DNA from: Mytilus edulis
Taxonomy: Eukaryota; Mollusca; Bivalvia; Mytilida; Mytilidae
Length of the DNA: 64,000 nucleotides
Direction: 5' to 3'
Assembly (NCBI RefSeq): GCF_963676685.1
Contig: NC_092344.1
Location: 49,746,830 to 49,810,829 of the forward strand
Below are positions 43,712 to 56,000 of the stretch, piece by piece. The translations under genes and the position numbers were made by a program. The first letter of the stretch is position 1; each line of letters opens with the position of its first letter. The notes beneath the pieces were generated by a model. It ran no database searches and was not told where the DNA came from. It saw nothing but the letters and a program-made list of their open reading frames with translations.

Positions 43712-44760
43712 ATAAAAAATGACGATCATAAAACACAATTTGATTTTTTTTTTTATTTTTTGTCGTTTTTCGTTATTTTACCTTTTTCTCATATACTTTC
43801 ATAATATAGGGACTTCTTGTTTGAAACCTTTTCTGTCACAGTTATATCACTTGTATAAAAGGGAAGTGTGCATGTCATTGAAAAATCTGTCGTGAAGTTT
43901 AATATGAGTTTTTTAAATAGTGGATGTATTACTGAACATGGCCTTGTGTTCACTTTCATGCTTACACTCTAAAATGCAAAATGTGTTATTTAAGAGTCAA
44001 TCATGATTAAGATAATCATGGATTGCCCCTTAGCAAAACCTATCATTATACATCTGTATCTGTATGTGTCTTGTCAACTGTAATATCACACAGAAATTCT
44101 TTAATAGAAACAATGAAATATGATATTAATAGGAAATTCCTGCCAGTTCAGTTTTTTTTTTATAAAGGAATCGATACTATAAATATTGTCAACGTTCTTC
44201 AACACAAAAATAAAACGTTTAAAATTGCACTTTTTTCAAAATCACTGATCTCCCTTTTTGTCCTACATTTACACCGAAACCATGGCACATAACGTTTTTG
44301 ATAACATATTAATCCGACATTGTTAGATTAATACACAATTTTTTACTGATGTTCATGTAACTCATTTTTTTTTTAACTTATTACCTATTATGTCTGTTAT
44401 ACAAGAGAGAGGATAAGCTATCACTCTAACCAGCTTTAATTCATCATTTTCTACATAAAGAAATCCCTGTTTTATGTAGGGGAATATGACAGTTGTTTCC
44501 CTTTCGGTTGATGTGTTTTACCCTATGATATTTTCATTTGATAAGGGGCATTCCATTTTAAATTTCTTTTGGAATTCGGTATTTTAATCTTCTTAAGTTT
44601 ACTTTCTTGGAAGTGACATTTTCCATAAAAACCCTCTAAGCAGAAAATGAGACAACACTAATCGGTTCATTCATAATGGATTATTTTTTTAAAGCATCTG
44701 TTGGTTTTGCCTTGGTAAGTCATCTGAACTAATATAAACAACACGGTAAGTTCAACGTGT
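43712..44760. other. No gene seen; one dispersed-repeat fragment
   Basis: 44,490-44,600 is the repeat with TTTGATAAGGGGCATTCCAT, also at 41,110 and 51,120. Frames at 44,023-44,292 and elsewhere are unsupported. Confidence 0.4.
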
Positions 44761-44960
44761 ATATCATTATTTGCTTATCCCTTCGGAGCACCTGTGATCA
44801 CGCAAGATTTTAATGAGGTTAGTTTTGCTCAGTCTTCAGTTTTCGATGTTGTGTTTTTGTACTTTTGTTTGAAGGTGATTTTTTTATTTTGTGCCATGGC
44901 GTTGTCAGTTTTTTTTTTTTACTGATGAGTTTGAATCTTTTGGTATCTTTTGTCTCACTT
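44760..44960 (+). repeat. Penelope-like element 3'-end fragment
   Basis: Same block series as 35,205-35,360: GAGCACCTGTGATCACGC, TTTTGCTCAGTCTTCAGTTT, GTGCCATGGCGTTGTCAGTT. Confidence 0.6.
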
Positions 44961-45369
44961 TTATACACTCTCATGATTGATCGAAATTCGAAGACATTGA
45001 CTATAGTCTAGTTAATAGGGCTATGATACATAATAGTAAAGTCAATATGATCTCAAAAACTTAATCGATCTTGCCATTAGCGATATGATAAACCACACAT
45101 AATTCGTGTCCTTATTTTTTCCTCTCATGTTATCCAAATATATACTGACCACCCCTGTTACACTTATGCAAGTTTTATTCCTTTATTCACTCATCGTGAG
45201 GGACGTTTTTTTGCGTTTACTTCAATCATTTGGAGATTGTCCAAATTGATTGAATCTACGTTATAAGCATGTATAGTATCCTACAATTGTATGCTCAAGG
45301 AAATAAATAAATGCCACGTGAGAGATTCTTCCACAAAAAAGTATTATGCTTCATAACAAAACATAAAAC
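44961..45369. other. No gene seen
   Basis: Unassigned AT-rich sequence. Confidence 0.4.
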
Positions 45370-45560
45370 GAGTAGGTCATTGCAGTCGATGTGAAAAGGT
45401 ATCCTGGTTCTGACCCACATGTGGTACAAATCCGATGGTAATATAAATAAGAAGATGTGATATGAATGCCAGAGAAACAAGAAAAGATGAGTGAAAGATA
45501 CCAGAAGGACGGTAAAACTCATAGATAAAAAAACTGACAATGCCATGGCTGAAAATAATC
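45370..45560 (-). repeat. Penelope-like 3' fragments with a nested dispersed-repeat piece
   Basis: Minus-strand blocks (GAAAGATACCAGAAGGACGG, CTGACAATGCCATGGC on the plus strand) are the complement of the series at 44,880-44,950. At 45,443-45,480 lies a fragment of the AAGAAGATGTG repeat. Confidence 0.5.
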
Positions 45561-46186
45561 CTTCAAAGAACACAATGTATAAAAGAGTTTATATATTTCT
45601 ATAATGTTTAAGGTGACGGATTTATATATTTTCTAAAACTGATTCCCTGAACACACACTCATCCTTTAAATATAATTGTACTTTTCTTATTTATAGTATA
45701 AGTTTTGTTTTATTATTATCAAAACAATGAAGCTTGGGTCAATTAACAAATCACATAAGAGCTATCTACACGTAATCATATGTTTCTGATTAAGACATGT
45801 TTTGACATTGTTCATTACTTTGTCATCGATGGATAAGCCCAACATAAATGATTTTGTTTTAATGTGTCTCATTTATTATTATTACATCTTCCTTTCAGCA
45901 TTATTTTATAAATATTGGTAATTGCTGAAAATTGCCATATCTTTACTTTCCTCGTTTGTTTCTCTAAAGTTTTCGGTTCGGACTATACTTCCTTTTTTAT
46001 TGAAAAAGATCAAGTTGAACCATAAAACGTCAAATCTTTAGTTATGCTATTGTTAATGTACTTGTATTTTATATCTGTTTGTATGATGTAATTTTTTTAT
46101 GATTATGATTGCCTCGATTTCTTAACCATTTTATAGTTTTGGGTGATTTTAAACATTTTTACAACAAGACTAATTGTATTTAACAT

Positions 46187-46192
46187 TTTATT
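46187..46192 (-). terminator. Polyadenylation signal of gene D
   Basis: AATAAA on the minus strand, 65 bases after the stop codon. Confidence 0.7.
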
Positions 46193-46256
46193 TATTTCAA
46201 CAACAAAAAACAAATTGGGTAAAAAAATGTGGATTTCTTTAAATTTCTTATTATAT

Positions 46257-48452
46257 TCATCCTGAGTATCCTTTAGATGGCCTTCTTCTGCAAAGCCTAT
46301 GACATTTAACGTTGGTACAGTATTTGGTTGTTGGACAATCTGAATCAGTATGACATAGTTTACTACATTCACTGCGGTCTCCTACTACAGACTGAGAAAC
46401 GATGATTGAACCAGATGATCCAACTGATCCTACTCGTCTAGAAGAAATGGTGTCCAATGCATTCATGCCACTATGTCTAGATGTAATTGTGTCCAATGCA
46501 TTAACGCCACTTCGTCTAGCTGAGATAGCGTCAAGAATATCGGAACCTGTGTGACCAGACATTGAACCACTGCTACCAATAGTTTCCAAATGACCATTGT
46601 TAGATAGACCCAAACGTCCGGTTAAAGACTGACCTGAACCAATTAGGCTACCAGATGATATTTGAACGCAATAGCTGTTGCATCCGTCGTGGATACATTT
46701 ATGTCCTGATGCACATAGTTTATTTTCTCCACATCCATAACTGCATTTTGAACCATCAATGCTTGACAGTCTTGAAAAGTCAGATGATGAACCTCTTATA
46801 ATTTCTGAAACTGTATTTCCACTTCCACTTCTTACAGACCCCGACAATCCAGATTCACCAATAATACTCCCAGATGATACTTGGACACAATAACTGTCAC
46901 AACCATCGCGTACACATTTCTGTCCTAGCTTACAAAGTTTATCCACTCCACACTCATAATGACAGTTTCTGTTTATACCATCATTGCTTGATACACCAGC
47001 AGACCTTTGAAATGAGGAGCTTCTAATAATTCCAGAGACAGCTGAACTTCTTCTGTCAGATCCTGCTCGTCTGTTTGCATCAATTACATCTAGTACAGAG
47101 AGTGAGTCTCCAAGAGGACCGCTAATGTCTCTACCAACTCCATTGTCAAGCTGTAATACTTTATTCACTCCATGTAGACCTAATTTCTTTTCTGTAGGTG
47201 TATAGGCTGTAAAAAATTGATGCAGTGTTTTATTTAATTATAAGTCTAAATTGTAATGTTCTTAAATAGTTATCCCACGATGACGCGGTGTGTCAGTGTA
47301 AGATCACCCCGATGGCCCAGCTGTTTTAGATTAGACGAAAAACCATTTACACTTCATAAAATCTAGATTAGAACGCCACACAACCATTATAATATACTTT
47401 ATACATTACTATGTGGTTTATACCCTTTTTGACCCCCGAACACGATGAGTAGATATCAAACAATGTCAACTTGCCCCACTGACCAATCGGCCCAACCTAT
47501 ATCCCCCTACTCTTGTTTACCGACTCGCCCCACTTTTGAAAAAGTGTAAAATGAAACTGAACAATCACTGACAACTCACTTATTAACGAAAAGGGTTTAA
47601 ACCCCACTGAATAAAGGTCTACCAACTCGCCCCACTTATAAAAATATCTTGCTTCCTTTAAGTATGTTAAATTACTGACAGTTTGTATCCAGTCGTCCTG
47701 GTGTAGTGGTTGTGTCGTGGCTTTATGCTAAAGGTTTTGAGTTCGAATCCCAGCATATACACTGGATGTTTTCTACGTGAATTTTGATAGATAGTCTTTT
47801 CCGTATAATTGTATATTTAATTATAAGTTTTATAGTGGATTTGACATTCCCGCCAAATGTAACAGAACAAAGGAAAGCATGAATAACAAAGAAACTCAAA
47901 CTGGGGTGATCTGGTAGGGTTGATCCGGCTCAGATCACCCCTGTTAGAACAAAGGAGCTGGGGTGTGAATAAACAGATCTATCAGTGATAAGTTAGATTG
48001 ACATTGATATGGTCATTTCTATAAATTAACTGCAAAACTTTGAATTATTTGAAAAATTTCAGATATTTTGGATTATCTTTTTAACTTCAAGTTCGAACCT
48101 AATTTGGCATTGCATCATTAAGATTCAAGCTTTTTTGTTGTTGTCTTTTGTAGACGAAATGCGGGTGTTGTGTACAAAATTATAAGTGTGGTATCTTTTG
48201 CCGAATTGCATCTTAACTACGGCAGAAATCTTTGTGTAAAACAAAGCTCATCAAAGGTACCAGACTTATAATTTGGTACGTCAGACACACGTTTCCATTT
48301 ACATAAGGATTATCAGAGATGCTGGTATCAAAACAGTTTGAAAGCCAAGTAAAAAATAATAATCTTGAGAAAGCGAATAAAAGTTAATGCTTACCAGCTA
48401 CTGACATTATGGTCAATAACATTGACAATGACATAGTTTCAAATCTCATCAT
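46257..48452 (-). CDS. Secreted cysteine-rich protein, paralog D (three six-Cys modules)
   Basis: Spliced CDS with exon 2 at 48,452-48,395 and exon 3 at 47,206-46,257; 335 aa. Signal peptide as in B and C. The three C-x3-C-x5-C-x5-C-x4-C-x3-C modules are at the same residues as in C. In the repeat region one arginine pair has become RH (LDTITSRHSG), so one of the three dibasic sites is lost. The last module is CSKLCHTDSDCPTTKYC and onward, followed by RRRPSKGYSG. Intron 2 is the longest of the family (about 1.19 kb) and holds an extra insertion at about 47,260-47,990. All 18 module cysteines are kept, which suggests a functional gene. Molecular role unknown. Confidence 0.88.
47260..47990. other. 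Insertion in intron 2 of gene D with tRNA-like segment
   Basis: This sequence is absent from the introns of B and C. It contains AGATCACCCC near the left end and GGGGTGATCTG and AGATCACCCC near the right end (47,903-47,942), repeated GACTCGCCCCACTT stretches, and a tRNA-like region at 47,692-47,762. It may be a SINE-type or other small insertion; ends not resolved. Confidence 0.4.
47692..47762 (+). repeat. tRNA-like Pol III promoter remnant
   Basis: An A-box-like TGGTGTAGTGGT at 47,699-47,710 and a B-box GTTCGAATCC at 47,741-47,750 have the right spacing. The acceptor stem does not pair, so it is not a tRNA gene; it is more likely the head of a tRNA-derived SINE. Confidence 0.45.
48045..48350. 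repeat. Inverted pair of decayed hammerhead elements, intron 2 of gene D
   Basis: Counterpart of the pairs in B and C. The plus copy keeps TTTGTAGACGAAATGCG but has lost CTGATGA; the minus copy keeps AAAGGTACCAGACTTATAAT and a GTACGTCAGA block. Confidence 0.5.
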
Positions 48453-49591
48453 TTTCAAGAATCTGAAATATACAACATAAGTATGTTTTAAAACATCTGT
48501 TTGCAAAAATAACTACAAATCATTTTATAAAAGAAACGTTGCTTGTTTTAATTTAGACCTGCAAGCGTTTTACTTCAAAAAACTTAGAATTTCGAAATAA
48601 TACATCATATTTTGCATGTCCTTCTATTGTTAATTACTCGACAAACAACAAAAAACGGATAAAAAAAGCAACCGTTAAAGTTGAAAGGTAAGTCAACAAG
48701 AACAGTATATAAAACTAAACAGGGGAAGAAACGTTAAATGAATTCCAACAAAAAATGCCAAGCGAATTTAAGGAAGCAAATGTATGTCCAAACATAATGT
48801 GGACATTAATTCTCATTTATGTAGTAAAATATGGAGTTTAATTTTTGTAAAAAGGATTTAATGGAAATATATTTTAAACTAAAATGAAAGATAGTGATTC
48901 ATTCATTAGCAAATGCAAATATAAGTTGAAACTAAAAAGATTGCAAATGCATTTCATTCACCGGTTAAAACTCTGACACAGTATTAATAGATATGGATTT
49001 TATAATATCTCAATTATTTTCAGGTATTCCTAAAAAATTCATTTAAAAAAGAGTAAACATCTACCCCATAATTTTTAGTCCAACATTCAGTTCAGGGATA
49101 TACAAATTCAATCAAGAAAGGCTTGTGTTTTTTTTATATAATACATCTGGAGCCGTAGTTAGGTACTTAAACGAACTGGCAAATGCATCACTCACTTTAC
49201 AAATTCGTAATGTCTTATCTAATTTCATAACCAATGTAAACAAATCTGTATAATATTTTACGATATTTTTTTTTTTTGTAAACAATAATTTATTAAGAAA
49301 AAAGTGATTTTCTAGGATTTCAAATGTTTTTTAAAATTGTTATCCTTTTATAATTTGTGTATGTATGGTGTATTATTAAAGTCATGATGTAATAAAACAA
49401 TTACTACGTACCAATGTATATGCCTTGAATATTTAACTAATTTAAAAATATTTGCTCAATTCCTTTATATTTAAAAGAAACCCCGAAGAGCTAAGTTGTC
49501 TATTGAAATTAAAGTAATGTTAAATTGAAAAGATATAGGTGTACAAATTATAAATTCTAAGTTACTTAAAACTTAAGCTTAGAAATCTTAC

Positions 49592-49630
49592 CTTATTTTG
49601 AAGCAGTTATCAGTTTTTCGAATGAAAGAA
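49592..49630 (-). other. Non-coding exon 1 of gene D (inferred)
   Basis: Ends at the donor AAG|GTAAG (49,592/49,591). The start is estimated from the TATA box. Confidence 0.55.
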
Positions 49631-49655
49631 TAGTGTTTCCTATTTCAGAACTGTT

Positions 49656-49663
49656 CTTTTATA
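49656..49663 (-). promoter_or_regulatory. TATA box of gene D
   Basis: TATAAAAG on the minus strand (GATATAAAAGAACAGTTC). Confidence 0.8.
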
Positions 49664-49721
49664 TCATCTTAATTATTTGTTTTTTTTTTATTTGCATGCA
49701 AACAAGGAAATATATTGTTAA

Positions 49722-49727
49722 ACCGCA
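49722..49727. promoter_or_regulatory. Conserved ACCGCA motif upstream of gene D
   Basis: 59 bases upstream of the TATA box within AAACCGCAAATGACGG. Confidence 0.5.
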
Positions 49728-51859
49728 AATGACGGATTTTGTTAATGTTGTTTTGACTTGAATGTCAAAGCAAATTTTATAAGATAGAACTGCACAGTAT
49801 GCAATTTAAAAACAAACTATATGTAATTAGTGGGTTCAAATGTACATTATATTTCCTCTTGAAACACACTTGTTTTTTTAGTTACGTCATTGAAGATGTA
49901 TGTATTACAAAATAATGTTTTGATGTATTAATACATATATATTCATATTATAAATAAGGTTAGCACCAGAGAATTTTACAGTTTTAATAAACAAACAGTA
50001 CTGTTTTTATTTCCTCAAATGATACGACAAACTTTACTTGAAAATATTTTTATTTTATGTTTATACTTGTAAAATAATTGAAAAGACAGCTTCACTCGCG
50101 ATCGTCAATGATGATTTTATGATGACCCCTTAAATGATTATCTCACAATAAGAAAATGAAGGGGTAGATAAAAAAAGCCAAAATTCAGTAATACTATCTT
50201 TGTATGGTTTTGAACAAAAGGCTCATCAGATTAACGAGGCTTTAATTATGTATGCCGGTCATAAGTCTATTTTGATGGGACATTTTCGGAATCATTTTGA
50301 ACAAATCTGTCGTCATCTGTGATTCATATATTCGATAACGCTTATTAAGTGAGAGAACATCATTTTAAAGTGAATGGTGCAGTTGGTTGTTAAGGCTAGC
50401 TTCTTTTCATTCTATCTGAGAAGCTCCTGTAGCACATTGGAATTCCGATTGTTTGTTGAAAAACACACCCTCCAAACGTAACAAATAGGTAGTCAATTCA
50501 AGAAACCAGACATGTATGTGAGAGAAAAACATTGATCCTCGTACTATTAGTATTCCCGGAAGAAGTCATTGGTATTTTTCGGTCTAATGATTTTCAATGA
50601 AGACTGTTTCCTTTGTGATTAATTTGACTGTTTCAGTTCACTTAGTGGCGCTTTATCAAAGTATATGGCAATATTAATTCTGGTTTGATCAGTTTGTGAA
50701 TTATGTTATCTCTGTTTTTACTTGTTAGTCAGTATAAGATATATATCCTGCGATTCAAGATGTTATTTTTTTTCTACGAGGCCGTGGTTTCACGATGTTC
50801 CACTCGGTGACTGTCTATTTTATATTCAAGTGATTTACATGAAATACAAGTGATATTGGTCTGTGATGTTATCATGATGTTTGTATCTTTTTGTTAATCG
50901 TATTACACCGGTTCGAAATAGGTTTTTTTATAAGTTTATGGATTCGTTTATTTTTTAACTCGTTGTGTTTGAACTAGACATTTTTGTTACGTTTGGATGC
51001 GACTGTCATACAAGCGAGAGGTTTAGCGGTTTAAAAACCAGGTTCAATCAATCATTTTCTGCATTTGAAAAGGTCTGTACCAACTCAGGAATATGACAGT
51101 TGTTGTCCATTCGTTTGATATATTTTATCATTTGATTTTTCCGTTTGATTAGAGACTTACCGTTTTTGAACTTTCCTCGCCAGTCGGAGTTCAGTATTTT
51201 TGTGATTTTGCTTTTTTATTCCAATTTCTCATTAGCTTCTAATGTGAAAGTGAATTGGACTTGTTGATGATGTTATTTTGTCAGATGGGTTTGCATGCAG
51301 ATAACTCTCACTTTGTGTAGGTACATTGCCTGAGTTTTCGTTTGCCTTGCTTATCATAGGATAATAGTTTTTGTATGGTTTGGCTCATTTATTTCGACGT
51401 CAAAAATGGAATGTTCGATGTATGCCCAGTATACATGTCTAATGTCTTTTTTATTTTTTATTTGTCCTTGCATCTCTTTTTTAATATAACGAGTCATGAT
51501 TATTATTTTGTAAAAGAGAACATGGATGTGTGTTGTAGTGTGTCAATTCATGACTTTTCAATACCCTTCTATGTATTCTTTTGTATACAAAAATAAAATA
51601 CTAAATTGGGGCGATTTCCTTGTTTGTTCGAGGTCAATCATCCTTAATCTTGGAAAATTGTGTAAAAAATAAAATTAAAATGTCAGTCAGAAAGCATTTG
51701 ACTCAACAAACTAGTATTCAGCACTTCAACCATAGAAAAATTGAAGTACCATTTAAAAAAATGTAGTAGCAAATGGAAGCAAAAATTCAATTCACAAAAA
51801 AATGGAAAGATTGCCCGACGATCTGATTATACCCTAACCGCACATGTATCATGTGTGAA
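49728..51859. other. Upstream flank of gene D; no gene
   Basis: Conserved near the promoter to about 50,030. 51,000-51,190 holds the CAACTCAGGAATATGACAG dispersed repeat. The rest aligns in short blocks with units B and C. Confidence 0.45.
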
Positions 51860-52280
51860 TAGGTTGTCAGTAACTGCGATTACTCTCAGATCTCTACATA
51901 GTGTATTTTTGTTGTTGGGATGTACAAGTACATATACCCGGCCACGTCCACTCTGTTTTTGTTAGGTATATTTTTATTTGTATTCATCTGATGAATCAAA
52001 AACGGAGTGAAAAATACCAGAGGGACATTTAAACTTATAGATAAACAATAAACTGATAACGTTATGTCTACAAAAGAAAAAATACCAACAGACTAACAAT
52101 AGTACAACATAGTCACAACATAGACAAATAAAGACTAAGCAAAACACACAACCAAAAACTGGGGGTGATCTCATGTGCTCCAGATAGGTCAGTAGATTCT
52201 GCTCCAAATGTGGCACCTGTCGTTTTACTCGAGTTGTTACAAACCCAGTATATAGTCTTATTCGGTTGGTCCCATTCATG
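51860..52280 (-). pseudogene. Penelope-like element 3' fragment, minus strand
   Basis: Blocks such as AAAATACCAGAGGGACATTT, GGGGGTGATCTCATGTGCTC, TGCTCCAAATGTGGCACCTG and ACAAACCCAGTATATAGTC are the complement of Penelope-like 3' sequence as seen at 22,900-23,100 and 35,100-35,360. Confidence 0.55.
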
Positions 52281-52479
52281 AAATAGATCTATCCATCAGC
52301 GATATGAAAAATCAAACATCTTTCGTTTCCTTTTTTTATTTTTTTATTTTTATTTTTTTTTTAGATATTACTGTCTCACAGATTCGAATACGAAAATCCA
52401 AGCATTCGTTTTGTTTATTTCTTTGTGTATTCATTAAAATAATGACTGTAAATATAGTTGACAAAAGCTTTATAATAGA

Positions 52480-52546
52480 TATAGGAAGATGTGGGATAAG
52501 TGTAAATGAGACAACTCTCCATCCAAGTCATAATTTATAAAAGTTA
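52480..52546 (+). repeat. Dispersed repeat fragment cut by the outer element
   Basis: Runs ATAGGAAGATGTGGGATAAG, then ACTCTCCATCCAAGTCATAA, and stops at AAAAGTTA exactly where the outer transposon begins; the full family continues with AACCATTATAGG (see 23,940). Confidence 0.6.
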
Positions 52547-53030
52547 CAGTACTTGCAACCTTAGGCGTTACTGTTTGACGTGAACTTGACTGATCGGTGA
52601 ATGATCGGTGACGGATGTTTGACTGATCGATGAGTGATCGGTGATCGGTGACCCATAGGATCCGTCAGATAAGTCAAATAACCTATGTGAGAGTAACCCT
52701 GACAACTGTCACCGATCGATCAGTAAATTAAATTTATGCACGGATCGGACGGATACGTATATATTTAAAATTCTTATGTAAACCGAACTCCACAGTGTTT
52801 ACAATCAATGAACGCGGACCTCTACGAAGACACCTTAATTTACACGTTATAAGTTTTGATAAAATTAGTTGCAATACAAAAGTAAAAATAGTTTAACAGA
52901 ATAAGATGCTTAGAGCGTTAAATTGTTTGTGTTGATTAATATTTTTGTATTAAATATTATAAACTTCATAGAGATATATTAACTCTATACTCTGTTAAGA
53001 TGAACTTATTTCTACGAAATGGTTATTGTT

Positions 53031-56000
53031 GACCGCCATTGGATTTTTGAACTTTTAATAGTTTCGAATAGGTTGTTTTTTCATGAAATTAAAAGAATGT
53101 CAAAGAAATGATATTAAAAGTTTGTTTCCATTGTTTAGAATTACCAAAATTAATATTCTTTTTATCAAATATTGTACGATTTTATTTGCAATCAGTTATT
53201 TTTACCATCTTGAGACAAGTCTTCTAATTAGAATTCAGATATAATGAGAATTAAAATACTTAAACTTTTATTTTTGTGGAATAAGAATGCAGTTATTGAT
53301 TTATTTTGATGCAAATTATTAACCATCTTATGATTTAAGTACTTTTTGTACATCAGGATTGGCTGTTCCTCATAAAACATGCCTACTTTAAGGAAAAAGA
53401 TATTAATTTTTGTTCGCGTTACCTAAAATGCAAATATTTCTTCATTTTACTGAAAATTATTGACCGCCATTGGATTTTGTACTTTTTATAGTTTAGAATA
53501 GTTTTTTTGTTCATAAATTTAAAAGAATGTCAGAGAAATCATACTAAAATTTTGTTCGCATTGTTTAAAATAATCAAAATTATTCTTCTTTTTATCAAAA
53601 ATGATACTATTTTATTTGAAATCAATTATTTTTACCATCTTGAGACAAGTCTTCTAATCAGAATTCAGATCAAATGAGAATTAAAATACTTAAACTTTTA
53701 TTTTTGTGGAATAAGAATGTAGTTATTGATTTATTTTGATGCATATTATTAACTGTCATATGATTTCAGTACTTTTTGTACATAATGATTGGCTGTTCTT
53801 CATAACATAATCTTACTTTAAAGAAAAAGATATTAAATTTTTGTACGCATTGCCTAAAATGCAAATATTTCTTCATTTTACTGAAAATTATTGACCGCCA
53901 TTGGATTTTTGTACTTTTTATAGTTTAGAATAGTTTTTTTTCATAAAATTATAAGATTGGCAGAGAAATCATATTGAAATTTTATTCGCATTGTTAAAAA
54001 TAACCAAAATTATTCTTCTTTTTATTAAAAATGATACTATTTTATTTGAAATCAGTTATTTTTAACATCTAGAGACAAGTCCTCTTATCAGAATTGAGAT
54101 ATAATGAGAATTAAAATACTTAAACTTTTATTTTTGTGGAATAAGAATGCAGTTATTGATTTATTTTGATACAAATTATTAACCGTCATATGATTTCAGT
54201 ACTTTTTGTACATCATGATTGGCTGTTCTTCATAGAATAATCTAACTTTCAGAAAAAAGATATAACATTTTTGTACGCGTTGCCTAAAATGCAAATATTT
54301 CTTCATTTTACTGAAAATTATTGACCGCCATTGGATTTTTGTACTTTTTATAGTTTAGAATAGTTTTTTTTCATAAAATTATAAGAATGGCAGAGAAATC
54401 ATATTGAAATTTTATTCGCATTGTTAAAAATAACCAAAATTATTCTTCTTTTTATTTAAAAATGATACTATTTTATTTGAAATCAGTTATTTTTACCATC
54501 TAGAGACAAGTCTTTTAATCAGAATTGAGATATAATGAGAATTAAAATACTTAAACTTTTATTTTTGTGGAATACGAATGCAGTTATTGATTTATTTTGA
54601 TACAAATTATTAACCGTCATATGATTTCAGTACTTTTTGTACATCAGGATTGGCTGTTCTTCATAAAATATGCTTACTTTTAGGAAAAAGATATAACATT
54701 TTTGTACGCGTTGCCTAAAATGCAAATATTTCTTCATTTTACTGGAAATTATTGACCGCCATTGGATTTTTGTACTTTTTATAATTTAGAATAGTTTTTT
54801 TTCATAAAATTATAAGAATGGCAGAGAAATCATATTGAAATTTTATTCGCATTGTTAAAAATAACCAAAATTATTCTTCTTTTTATCAAAAATGATACTA
54901 TTTTATTTGAAATCAGTTATTTTTACCATCTAGAGACAAGTCTTTTAATCAGAATTGAGATATAATGAGAATTAAAATACTTAAACTTTTATTTTTGTGG
55001 AATAAGAATGCAGTTATTGATTTATTTTGATACAAATTATTAACCGTCATATGATTTCAGTACTTCTGGTACATCATGATTGGCTGTTCTTCATAGAATA
55101 ATCTAACTTTCAGGAAAAAGATATAAAATTTTTGTACGCGATGCCTAAAATGCAAATATTTCTTCATTTTACTGAAAATTATTGACCGCCATTGGATTTT
55201 TGTACTTTTTATGTTTAAGAATAGTTTTTTTTCATAAATTAAAAGAATATCAGAAAAATCATACTAAAATTTTGTTCGCATTGTTTAAAATAATCAATAT
55301 TATTCTTCTTTTTATTAAAAATGATACCATTTTATTTAAAATCAGTTATTTTTACCATCTTGAGACAAGTCTTCTAATCAGAATTCAGATATAATGAGAA
55401 TTAAAATACTTAAACTTTTATTTTTGTGGAATAAGAATGTAGTTATTGATTTATTTTGATACAAATTATTAACCGTCATATGATTTCAGTACTTTTTGTA
55501 CATCAGGATTGGCTGTTCTTCATAAAATATGCTTACTTTTAGGAAAAAGATATAAAATTTTTGTACGCGTTTCCTAAAATGCAAATATTGTTTCATTTTA
55601 CTGAAAATTATTGACCCCCATTGGATTTTTATACTTTTTATAGTTGAGAATAGTTTTTTTTCATAAAATTAAAATAATATCAGAAAAATCATACTAAAAT
55701 TTTGTTCGAATTGTTTAAGATAATCAAAATTATTCTTCTTTTTATAAAAAATGATACTATTTTATTTGAAATCAGTTATTTTTACCATTTTGAGACAAGT
55801 CTTCTAATCAAAATCGAGATATAATGAGAATTAAAATACTTAAACTTTAATTTTTGTGGAATAAAAATGTAGTTATTGATTTATTTTTATACAGATTATT
55901 AACCGTCATATGATTTCAGTACTTTTTGTACATCAGGATTGGCTGTTCTTCATAAAATATGCTTACTTTTAGGAAAAAGATATAACATTTTTGTACGCGT

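Larger units (their letters stand above)
45800..51850. repeat. Segmental duplication unit D (about 6 kb)
   Basis: Contains gene D and upstream sequence homologous to units B and C, up to the block at 51,810-51,850 (GATTGCCCGACGATCTGATTAT) that matches 32,430 and 42,420. Confidence 0.72.

Noticed and set aside
47692-47762. tRNA gene
   Set aside because: The acceptor and anticodon stems do not pair; only A- and B-box-like blocks remain.
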